Positions 44,541 through 54,521 of a DNA stretch of 64,000 nucleotides are shown one piece after another. The position numbers were made by a program, and so were the translations under genes. The notes beneath the pieces were generated by a model that was not told where the DNA came from, made no database searches, and saw only the letters and a program-made list of their open reading frames with translations. The stretch is from assembly GCA_021234155.1 (NCBI GenBank), contig JAJEKV010000078.1:1862001-1926000 (forward strand), given 5' to 3'. Numbering within the stretch: position 1 is the first letter of the stretch; every line of letters starts with the position of its first letter. This DNA is from Isoetes taiwanensis. Lineage: Eukaryota > Streptophyta > Lycopodiopsida > Isoetales > Isoetaceae.

Positions 44541-45410
44541 CTCATCATATTCACTTAACGAGCACCTTAGTGTTGTGTACATTACCACACACCACACCAC
44601 CCCACCACACACCACACCATTCACCACACCATACACCAAATGGTGGGAGTGTGGAGTGGTGGTGGAGTGGTGGTGGTAGGGGGTGGTGGTGGTGGAGGTG
44701 GTGGTGGGGGGTGGTGGAGTGGTGTGTGTGGTGGTGGTGGGGTGTGGTGGTGGGGGGGGTGGTGGTGGTGGAGTGTGGTGGAGTGGTGTGTGGTGTGGTG
44801 GTGGGGGTGGTGGTGGTGGAGTGTGGTGGAGTGGTGTGTGGGTGTGGTGGTGGGGCGTGGTGGTGGGGTGGTGGTGTGTGTAGTGGTGTGTGGTGGTATG
44901 ATGTGGTGTGGTGGAGTGTGTTGGTGTGGTGTGGTGGTGGTGGTGGTGTGTGTGGTGGTGTGGTGTGTGGTGGAGTGTGGTGGTGGTGGAGTGTGGTGGG
45001 GGTGTAGTGGTGGTGGTGTGGTGTGGTGTAATGTGGTGTGGTGGAGTGTGGTGGTGGTGGTGGAGGGGTGTGGTGTGGTACATGGTTGAGTGTGTTGGTG
45101 GTGAAGTGTGGTGGTGGTGGAGTGTGGTGCTTTGGTGGTGGAGGGGTGTGGCGTGGGATGTGGTGGGATATGGTGGGATGTCCATTGCATGTGGTGGTAA
45201 TGTGGTGGTCGCAAAGATGTGGTGGTAGTCTATGGTGGTGGGATAGATGATGGGGTGTGGTTGGGTGAGGGGAAGAATAAATAAAATTGAATCCACGCAT
45301 ATCATACATTAACATGCACCGACACCATGGACATAACCCACACCACACCACACCACACCACACCACACCACACCATCACGACACCACACATCACATCACA
45401 TCACATCACT
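44541..45410. repeat. Large CAC/GTG low-complexity block with strand switches
   Basis: CACACC words occupy about 44583-44637. GGTGG/GTGTGG words fill about 44640-45270 without interruption, then CACACCA and CACAT(C) repeats run at about 45333-45410. The switch at about 44638 makes an imperfect palindrome. The block lies between the transposase exon at 46425-46781 and the next block at 44440, so probably in an intron. Gly/Val/Trp frames and His/Pro/Thr frames across it are artefacts. Confidence 0.95.
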
Positions 45411-46424
45411 TTTATCCTATTTCATCCGACATAAAAAATCTGCCTTAGCCCGCTCTCATAAACACTTCAAATTCAGACACCCCGATAATAATTACATTCC
45501 TCTTCTAATCATTAGAAAAGGATCCGGGTCCTAAATCCTGCTCCTACGCCCGATTTTTGGCGTTTCATTCCCAATTCAACAAGTTCATTCCACAACATGG
45601 TAGGAGGGATGTTCGTGAGATCACTACGGCTATTGTAGGGTGAGCGAGGAGAGCATTCAACACATGTTAAACAGGGCTCGTGATCAATCTCTGAAGGTGG
45701 ATATATGCCTAAATCCACCTTCTTTGCTGATTTCGAATCCAACCTAAAGGCATACAACCGACTGGATGCTGGGCCTTCAATGGCTATGCTTGGAGTCATA
45801 TTGACAGGAAGTGAGCTCTTAGACAAGGTCCATGAGCTTATGTTACATGTTCTTTGCAAGGGCAAAACTGGGTTTATTTGTTCTCTGTCACTTGTCCGGG
45901 CTCGACTTGCAACAGCCGGAATTACTTGGCGGGGTTCGCGTTCTTACCACCGTGGGATGCGAAGCATCGACAAACCTCATCCCGCTAAATTGGGATGACT
46001 GCAGAAAGCTTAGATGCTTTAGTGCAGAAAACAATAATTTTGGATGCACCAGTTCTCGAGCCAGTCATACTAGCATTTCCTGTTGCTTAGGAAATGCATG
46101 TAAATTTAGTTCTCGGGTACAGAGCTTTCAATGGAAAGCCAAATTTTGTAAAGCCAAATTTTGTAAGATCCTTTTTAATATATTATACTTTCCAACAGAG
46201 TCAGTTTGCTTGAATCGACAAAAATTGTCTTTATTCAACAAAAAATTTGTATCTTAGGATCGAGTTAGTTATTATTCTCAAATATTTTTAGACTGTACAC
46301 ACACCCAAGAAAGGAGTACTCAATTCATCATGTTCTAATAATATTCCAAACATTAAATATTGCATTTCGTACTAGAGTCAACTACACACAATTCACATGT
46401 TTGCATACAAGATTACCACAATCA
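45411..46424. other. Probable intron of the transposase gene, no recognised gene
   Basis: Open frames at 45512-45865 (minus), 45705-45998 and 45832-46257 (plus) overlap and match nothing known. The stretch includes a short direct repeat GCCAAATTTTGTAA at about 46138-46165. Confidence 0.35.
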
Positions 46425-46781
46425 TCAGTACAACACAATAACCACCCCATGCACCACCACACTAAGCACCATAACTAAGAAAACATGAATAACGAAATAA
46501 ACTAACCCGTGATTCCTCCGATAGTGGGCAGCATGTTCTTCTCTTACATTTCTCTCCAATCTTCTAGTTCTAACATCCTTTGTGTTAGGAGACACTCTGG
46601 TGTTCTCAATCCAAATTTTTTGAATCTTTTCTATATGTTCATCTGAAATTGCATCGAATCTTTTAGCCCTCTTGTAAGAAGCCCATTTCCCACCATTGTA
46701 ATCGATCTCTTCCCTCTTTTTCTTTGCCTTTTGCAGGTTTCTTGGGTGAACACCTAATACCTTTCTTGGGCCCCTTCTCAT
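46425..46781 (-). pseudogene. DDE-like transposase, N-terminal-middle exon, cut by the LINE
   Basis: Encodes KVLGVHPRNLQKAKKKREEI, then KRAKRFDAISDEHIEKIQKI and RVSPNTKDVRTRR, then HAAHYRRNHG near 46500. This is a DNA-binding-like basic helix region that in this family precedes the Cys-rich block. The last real exon residues are probably HYRRNHG, with a possible GGTTAGT donor at about 46508. The LINE starts directly at the other side (46785). Confidence 0.65.
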
Positions 46782-46784
46782 TGT

Positions 46785-47537
46785 TTGCTATCTGATAACC
46801 ATATTGAACCCTCTCCATATCCAGTACCTGATACCAACAACTATAACTCTCATTTACACCAAAAGGATCTCATTGACCTATCTGACCCAATGGATCTTCA
46901 GTCTAGCCACCTCTCTCTGATTCCAAACCAATTGAACAAAGTTGATCAGTCTGTGGTCAAGCAATTGCAGGAGTTACATGTGGAATTAGAAGTGGATCAG
47001 AATGCACACATAGATAAGCAAGGAAATAGAGCAGATCAGAATGGGGATAAGGTTTTGCCAGCCCAATCAACGGAGAGTAACATAGCAAGTATGGTGAACT
47101 TAGGGAAAACAGCAGTATAAAATAAGTCCTCTCAGCTATGTGGATCTCCCCCTATCAGGCAAGTTCTTTCCATTATTGATGATAGTAATTTCAATAATCT
47201 TAATAATCCTGCTACAACTTCTTTGTCTCCTAATTCTAAAAATAATGATACCTTGCTTGAGTCTAACATGGATTGCTGCATCTCCAAATTTTGGGCCTGC
47301 CCTCATGACAAGGAGTTAGACTCTGATTTCCCTGATAAGGAAAATAATTCCTCATCTCATATTTGGGAGGATGATAAATTCCTCTCAAGTTCTTCCTCTG
47401 CTGATGAATTAAAGAAGTGCTCTGCAGCCACAGGAAAGTCTACTAAGAAAAATTCAAGGAATTTTGCCTCTTCTGCCTTAAATACCAGGCTACAATCCAA
47501 GAAAAACACTAGAAGCAGAAAAAAGAGCTACCATTAA
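46785..47537 (+). pseudogene. LINE ORF1, C-terminal part
   Basis: One frame with a single in-frame stop at 47118-47120. It is polar and Ser/Asn/Lys-rich (ADELKKCSAATGKSTKKNSR), with a basic end (RLQSKKNTRSRKKSYH), as in the tail of plant L1 ORF1. The RNA-binding and zinc-knuckle part is absent, which shows the 5' truncation. Confidence 0.75.
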
Positions 47538-47569
47538 TCTTATTTCTTCTGTTCTCCTCTCTTTGTCCT

Positions 47570-50500
47570 ATGAAGATTCTTTCATGGAACTTAAGGGGAA
47601 TAAAAGGGCCCTTGAAAAGAAGAAGAGTAATTGCCCAATTAAGAGAATATGATGCTGACATTATCCTGCTTCAAGAATTGAGGCTCCTTAACTTTGAGTG
47701 CTCAAATCTGGCCAATTGGATTGCACCTGAGTATTCCTCTTCCTGGATTGAAGCCACTGGTACTGCTGGAGGTCTCTGCATCATTTGGAAAAATATTTCC
47801 CACTCTCTAATATATAATAGCCCTGATAAGAATTGGCAGGCTGTGATTTTCAAAAATAATGACCTCAACTTTGGGATCATTAATGTCTATGCTTCAACTT
47901 CCTCTAAGGATAGAGAACTCTTTTGGCCTAAAATTGGAAATTGGCTAGAAAACCAAAATTATATCTCATGGATTATTGGAGGAGATTTTAATAATACTCC
48001 TACCCCTGACCTCAAGCTTGGAAATGATATAAACATGACGAGAGCTGAGAGAACCAATTGGGATTACCTCATAGATAACTTTCTTTTCACCTACATCCCC
48101 TCTGCAACAGCAAAATACACTTGATCAAATAAACAAGAAGGGGCTAAACGTGTCTACTGTGCTCTTGACAGATTCTACATAAATAATTCTGATAATCCTT
48201 TCTGGGATAGTTGTGTAGTTTATAGTGATGAGGCCACTTCCATCTCAGATCATCAGCCACAATTTCTCGAGACCAAACACTTGCTTACCATCAAAAAAGG
48301 TTCCAACTGCCCATATAAGTTCAACTGTAGCCTGCTAAATAATGTCAAGTTCTGTGAGCAGTTTACAGCTTTTTATCAAAATCTTCCCAGAGTCAACCCT
48401 TTCCAATCTATGAGAGATTTTTATTATAATGTAAAGGCCTCAAAAAACTGGATTAAGCAATGGTCTAAAAATAATTTCAATGACAGAAAAGAGGAAAAGA
48501 AAAAATGTCTTCTCAATATGAGAAACATTAGGTTGCAGATCCAGAATGACCCTTTAATAGGGAACTTCATATTCAGGAATCTAATATTGAGCAAGTCATA
48601 AAGGCTATAGAGGAATATGAGGCTAAGGGTGCAGCTATCAAGTGTAAAATTAAATATCTTTCAAATATGGATAGCAATAACTCGAAGTTCTTCTTTAGAG
48701 TGGCCAAAAATAGAGTCTATAGGAATCAAGTCCAAGCAATCAAGGATGACTCTGATATCCCCCTAGTAGATGCTAAAGATATAAGTGAGTTTCTCTACTC
48801 TAAATATGCTGGAATTTTTTCTAATGATGGGAACATTTCTTGGCAGACCCCTCAGGCCAAACAATTTATTGATTTATTAAATGATCTCCCTGAGTATGTT
48901 GCCAATCCAATCTCTGATAACATTTCTGATCTTCCTAATGAAAATGAGATTAAAACCACTCTCTTGCATCTTGCTAAAGGGAAAAGTCCTAGTCCTGATG
49001 GCTTTCCCCCAGAGTTTTACACTCATTTCTGGGAAGTAATTAAACAAGACTTCATCCAAATGATCAGGGGTTTTTGGTTGACTAATCATTTGCATCCTGT
49101 CATAGCTTCAGGGTTAATTGCCCTGGTTCCAAAGGTGGATAATCCAGAAAAGTTTAGTGACTGGATATCTCCCTCACTAATACTTCCTATAAGGTATGTG
49201 CCAAAATCATTGCTAATAGAATTAATGGCTATCTTCAGAATACCATCTCCTTGAATCAGTCTGCCTTCTTGCCAAACAGATACATCCTAGACAACTACAT
49301 TGCTGCAATGGAAGGATTGCACTGGCTCTAACCAAAATTGCATCCTTCTGAAGTTAGACTTCTCTAAAGCCTTTGATTCCATTAGATGGGATTTCTTAGA
49401 ATTGGCCTTGAAGAAAATTGGTTTCCCTGGAAAACTAATTCAGTTCATTATGGGATTGAACTCTCGTGCACAATCATGTATTTTGGTTAATGGTTCTCCT
49501 ACTAAATTCTTCCCCCTCCAAAAAGGTGTCAGACAAGGTTGCCCATTAGCACCTTATCTCTTTATTATTGCTGCAGATCAATTGACAAGGGCTATTTTAC
49601 ATCATCAGAATTTGGGAAATATAGAGGGTTTGGTTATGCCAAACTCTCGTGATCACCGACTCTTTTTACAATATGTCGATGACTCTTTCTCATTTTACAA
49701 AATAATGATAGCAATATTGAGTTTTTCCGAAAATCATCCGTAATTTCAGTCAAGCCTCCGGTATACATCTCAATACTCAAAAGTCTCAGAATAATTGGTG
49801 CCCCTAATCATTCTCATATTTACGGGATCAAGTGTGTTGTCGCTAATCAAGCTACTAAAGCCGCTAGGTATGCCCTTAGGCCCGGATATCAACATCAAAA
49901 CTCTCTGAGCCCAATTGTGGACAAAATCAAAAGAAGCTCAATAATTATGGGAGTTGTCTGTCTCTTGTTGGCGTGAGCTATCATTGCCTCTTCACATTGC
50001 TAGTTCACATGTTTACTTCTCCTCTGCCCTCATTGCTCCTAAATGCATCTATCAGCAATTAGAGAGAATTATCAGGAATTTTATATGGGGTAAGAAGCAC
50101 TTAGTAAATTGGGATTGTGTTACAAGGAAAAATCAAGGTGGCCTCGTGTAAAACCTAAGACTCCAAGCCTATGCCTTAGGTGGCAAATATATCTGGAAAG
50201 CTCTTTTTCAGAGAAAAAATGCTGCTACTGATTTCCTTAACTACTGGATTTCCAAAACTGCCATTAAGGGACACCCTACAATTGACCATCAATTTCCATA
50301 CTCTGCCTTCTTTGACATCAAACCTGCTCCAAACACCTCCCCTTTGATGAGAAATCTCTTGATGGCCTGGAATTCTGCTTCCAAAGCATTCTTATACTCT
50401 ACTATTGATCAAGCTAATAAAGGCATGAATATCTTCTGGAATCCGGCCTAGCAAAAAGAGATGGCATCCCTCTGGCCATTATTCATCCTCAGATTTACAA

Positions 50501-51400
50501 AAAATGGAAGCTCAATAATATCTGCTATCTTAGTGACTTGTGGTCCAATGGTAGATGGATTTCATGGACCAGACTCAAGTCTGAGATCAGGGGTACAAGC
50601 TCTGATAGACTGCTTTATAGACATATCATTAGTAAAATAGCCAATAGAAATATAGATGTTTATCCAGTTCCTGAAAATGATTGGCTTTTGAATAGTAAAA
50701 ATATGTATAAAGTGTCCAGAGTTTATGACTTTTTATCCAAATCTAATCAACCTTCTAAAGCAGCCAAATATTGGCAATAAATGATCAGGTTGAAAAAGAT
50801 CTTTTCAAAAATGTCTGGAACTCTTATTGTGCCCCAAAAATCTCATATTTCAACTGGCTGATAGCTAATAAAAGTGTCCCCAACCTTCTGGCCATTTGCA
50901 GTCATCAAAGTCATCAGATCTCTCAGGCAAGTGTGCAACAAGTGATCTCCCCTTTATGTCCACTGGATTGTAACTCTATGGAAAATATGGATCATATCTT
51001 TATCTGTCCTAAATTAAATAATTTCTGGACCTGGTTTGAGACTCATTTCAATATTCATAGACCTGCTGCCATTATAGATTTCTTAATGAATAATAACACC
51101 TTCAGAAACACTATTAGCTTTATCTCCTTATGGAATGTATGGAAGCATAGGAATAGATGCTTATATGGAGGTCACAATTTATCTATCTTCTGGATCAAAT
51201 TGCAGGTCATTTATGATTTAGAGCTAACAGCTACAGCACAGAGGGATAAATTTGCTGATGTTCAATTTGATCAGCTTTGGAATTCAATTGGAAATCTTGC
51301 AGGACCATTTAATCTATTTAAATTAAACTGTCATGATGATAATACTAATTCTGATTCTATTTTTCCTAGATTATCTCTGGAACTGCAAGTACAAACTTGA
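47570..51400 (+). pseudogene. LINE ORF2: endonuclease and reverse transcriptase
   Basis: Starts MKILSWNLRGIKGPLKRRRV. APE endonuclease landmarks are SWNLRG, LLQEL (usually QET), GGDFNNTP and SDH (about 48249), which nick target DNA. RT landmarks are LAKGKSPSPDGFPPEFY (about 48975), ALVPKVDNPEKFSDW, LLKLDFSKAFDSIRWDF (about 49340), KGVRQGCPLAPYLF and QYVDDSFSF (about 49670), in which Val replaces the usual Ala of YADD. The zf-RVT-like end reads PKISYFNWLIANKSVPN and C...C...HIFICPKLNNFW (about 50830-51030). Breaks: stop at 48122 (KYT*), frameshifts near 48600, 49250, 49700 and 50780, and a stop near 50450. Confidence 0.95.
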
Positions 51401-51850
51401 CATGCAATTTGATGAAATTGAGGCCTCTAAGTACACTCGAGTACCTATGTCAGATCAGTCTAGGATACAGAGTCAAGTGCATAACCAAATGGATTATAGT
51501 TTCTGGACAGGTCATGTTAAAGGTAAGCTTCATGAGAGCATTGATGAGATCCCTACAAGAGAAGTTGAGTGGGCTAAAGAGTTCTGCAAGGAGACTCATT
51601 TGATGTATGTTCTGTGGTGGTTTATGCATGCAAATAGTATGGATATGATGATGTGCGCCTGAAGTTTTATAGGGAATGCTACTATTATCATAGAGGCAGG
51701 GCTGATTGTTATGGCACTATGATTCACTTATACTCCACATGTAACTCCAACAGTCTGATCGAGATTGTTGATTGGGGAAACAATTTCATTCCTATTCTCC
51801 ATCCCCATTTCAGAGATCACTTCCATTTCATCGATACCTATAACTTCTGA
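51333..51850 (+). other. Open tail downstream of LINE ORF2
   Basis: Two consecutive plus-strand frames (51333-51662 and 51653-51850), offset by a frameshift, read as one protein-like sequence with TREVEWAKEFCKETHLMYVL and FYRECYYYHRGRADCYG. I do not recognise it. It is either a C-terminal extension of ORF2 or host sequence carried by the LINE by 3' transduction. Confidence 0.35.
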
Positions 51851-52172
51851 TTTCTACCTAATCTATCTATAACAAAGTTTCTTTGCAGATTTTTGGCTCA
51901 AGGAATCTACATGGACCGTACTTGGCCAGCAAAGTGTTTCAAGATTTTTCCTTCGCTAAAAAGGTCACCTTTCAACATCATCATCCTTTTCATGCTGCAA
52001 CAATTTATGTTCTCAACTATATTATGTGCTCTAAATATTGTTGTCACTATTTTCATGGGCTATCTAAGTCCTCAAAAACATTTCCTTATGTTGTATATTG
52101 CTGACCTCTTAGTCATGCAATACTCTACTTTTGTACTTATTCTCCATAATTAATGATTAAAAAGCTTCATTC

Positions 52173-52175
<3 letters not shown>

Positions 52176-52219
<44 letters not shown>
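52176..52219 (+). other. LINE poly(A) tail
   Basis: 44 uninterrupted A residues ending exactly where minus-strand transposase-like coding resumes (52220). This marks the 3' end of the LINE insertion. Confidence 0.95.
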
Positions 52220-52221
<2 letters not shown>

Positions 52222-52231
52222 TTCCAAGATC

Positions 52232-52690
52232 TCACGGGGTCGAGTTTGTCACTTGTTTCAGACCGCGCACGGCAGGTACGTACATTGCAAGGCATCTATT
52301 CTTGGTCGCTAGGCGGTCATTGGCCGGTAGAGAGTTTGATACCGCATGGAGTCCCGTGAGGCTCCTTATAACGATGCTCTTGGCTTCCAAATCCTTTAAT
52401 TCTTCACCTATGAATTTTTCCAATGTTTTATCCCTCAAAAACTCAAGTAAAATTTCTTTCTTTCGTGCTATCCTCCATTCTTTTGGTCTGCTTTATGGAA
52501 AGACGTTAGCAAATTAAGGACAATACGACGCTCTCGCTTGCACTTTTGATGAACCTGATCCTTCCGCACAATTTCCGCAAGCTCCAATTTTTCTTCTCTT
52601 CTTCTTTTCCTCTCGGGCGCCTTTTCTTCAACATTTCTTGTTCCTTGGTTCTTCTTCGCTTTCTCCCCGTCTCGAAATGCCAGCTTGTGG
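52232..52690 (-). pseudogene. DDE-like transposase, N-terminal exon, cut off by the LINE
   Basis: Minus-strand blocks: a basic region with KRRPRG/APERKRRREEKLELAE (about 52630-52590), then LLEFLRDKTLEKFIGEELKD, LEAKSIVIRSLTGLH, and RCLAMYVPAVRGLKQVTNST, ending at the LINE tail. This basic, helical N-terminus fits the start of the transposase whose later exons lie left of the LINE. The in-frame order and the strand agree, and the gene resumes at 46781. The start codon is not fixed (candidate ATG near 52630). Confidence 0.55.
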
Positions 52691-52971
52691 ACAGATTACC
52701 TCATTGACATCCATATCCACAATGGATTGAGCTTGCAGCAGGGAGGGAGCCAAAGAACAGGGGCGTGGGCAAAGAAACGAGAAGGGGCCAAAGAATAGGA
52801 ATTTGAATTTGAATTTTAGTTTTTGAAATTAGAATTTCCCCCACAAATTGGGACTCTGTTTTAAATAACTACAAATTGAGTGGTGCCATAATTATACTTT
52901 CATACCACAAAAGTGGTGGATGCAATGCCACATTTTGGGGGGACATGGGGGAAACCAATTGGAACACCACA

Positions 52972-54521
52972 AATAAGCTTTTTACTCAAACCGTAGGCCG
53001 ACGGGGAAGGAAGGCACAAGTGTGATATCTCTTGCTTTAACTTCGCCAACATGGCATTATTTTATTGGTAATTATAAAATACAAGAATTTATCATTGCCC
53101 AAGGCCGCCGCGAACATTTCTCTCGTTATCGATTCTCTTGTGTTTAAATAAGGTAGTCGATGAAGACGAATTCTTGGCCGCTATGAACATTGCCCTATAG
53201 TATTAAATAATATGAAGTTGGAATGTTCTAAAACTAGCCAACAATAGCTAAAACTGAAGTCACTAATCAACATGGGGGTCATGAAACCTGTCTGTGTCAA
53301 GGGCCTGCACAACCTATGAGGCTAAAGTGGCTTTTAGCTAGAGAGTTTAACTTTCAATTAAGTTACTTTTTGCCAAAGTTAGGCCGTGGTTATCAAAGCA
53401 TAGGATCAAGAGGTGTTCTTGTGTTCCAACGTCGATTTGTTCTGAAACAAATTTAGTTTAAGCTATTGTGGAATATTGTAATGGTTGGGGACATTGATTT
53501 GGAAAAATTATAATAAAAAGGCGCCTTTCTTTAACAGCCATAATGAGAATATAATATATCATGTAGCAAATCGTCTAGCCTAGGCGTAAAATAAGTGGTT
53601 TTGAAAAACAACTCTACAACTGTTAAGCTATCACAATATTACAAAGATACCCGTCATCTTCTGGGCTATATTTTTGAAATTTTCCTTCATGGTGGAACTT
53701 ACCGTTGAAAAAAAGTGAGAACCCTAAAATGCATCAGTGAAATTGCTGCTCTGATTCGGCCTTGGGTTGTTAATGTTAACAATTGTCATCTAGCTTAGCA
53801 TATATTTAATGATAATATTTGTTTAATAGTAATGCGTCAAAAGTATCTAATAATGATGTGGCGGTATGGAGTCGGTGCAGAAAAACAGATACAAACCAGG
53901 TAACAACAGTATTGGATACACGGGAAGCAAGAATCGATTAGATTCGAGATTGTAGAAGCCCAAAGCTGAAGATATTAATTCGATCTAAGCACGATTTAAT
54001 TAATTAGAGAATTTCGAATTCTCGTTTTAGCATGAAATAGGTTCTTGGGTGTCTATAAAACACCGCAAATGGTTGCAAATGAGTAAAAGTTGACGCGTTT
54101 TCCACGCTTTTTGGGCACAAACAAATGACGATCCGATTTGGACATGTATAAGGCTATCCAAGCTCCTTCTGAGCAAGAGCAGATCCACAGGAAAGAGTGA
54201 AAACACTCAAAGCAGATCGCCACTTGGCGAAGATTTTAAGTCTGCCTAGGCAAACGATGGATGTAATATTACAATTCGCTAAGCTCTTCACATGGATAAA
54301 AAGAATTGAAAGTGATAATGAGGATCGCGGTGGCGAACATTGTGAGTTGTCGTGGTGAAGGAATGTTTAGACAAAATAACCAAATAGTAAACTCAAAGCA
54401 TTGTAATTTGTATTCCTCAAACATTTCAATGTACATTTCTTTGCCATATGGGCGTAAATTAGTCCATCCGGGTTTCCGATACTCTCTCGTGTACAACACC
54501 GAAGCTCAAGAAATATCCTAG
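52972..54521. other. Region without a recognised gene
   Basis: AT-rich with scattered short frames. Minus-strand frames at 54269-54552 overlap each other and match nothing. No element ends were seen. Confidence 0.35.

Larger units (their letters stand above)
46785..52219 (+). mobile_element. L1-type LINE, 5'-truncated, with 44-bp poly(A)
   Basis: Plus-strand non-LTR retrotransposon: the end of ORF1, a 32-bp gap, then ORF2 with APE endonuclease, reverse transcriptase and a Cys/His zf-RVT-like end, a further open tail, and an A tract at 52176-52219. No clear target-site duplication is seen between CTTTCCAAGATCTC after the tail and the left junction near 46780. ORF1 is truncated and ORF2 carries several lesions, so it is dead. 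The intact poly(A) argues for a moderate age. Confidence 0.93.
38005..52971. mobile_element. Candidate large DNA transposon: Ulp1-like protease gene plus convergent DDE-like transposase gene
   Basis: Left end starts TGTGGTGTATCAA at 38005. The reverse complement of the right end starts TGTGGTGTTCCAA at 52971 (11 of 13 equal). About 43-52 bases inside, both ends carry CCACYTTTGTGGTA followed by GAA or TGAA, in the same relative orientation. No target duplication is recognisable, so the exact ends are uncertain. Inside, a plus-strand gene with a Ulp1-like domain (38221-42190) and a minus-strand transposase gene (52690-42636) face each other tail to tail. A LINE interrupts the latter. Without the LINE the element would be about 9.5 kb. 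The composite is inference; the two genes are individually supported. Confidence 0.5.

Noticed and set aside
44493-45366. Open frames up to 271 codons, His/Pro/Thr- or Gly/Val/Trp-rich
   Set aside because: Same artefact from the CAC/GTG block; overlapping frames on both strands are all open.
46741-52240. A target-site duplication for the LINE (CTTTCTTGG against CTTTCCAAG)
   Set aside because: Agreement is too short and imperfect to call.
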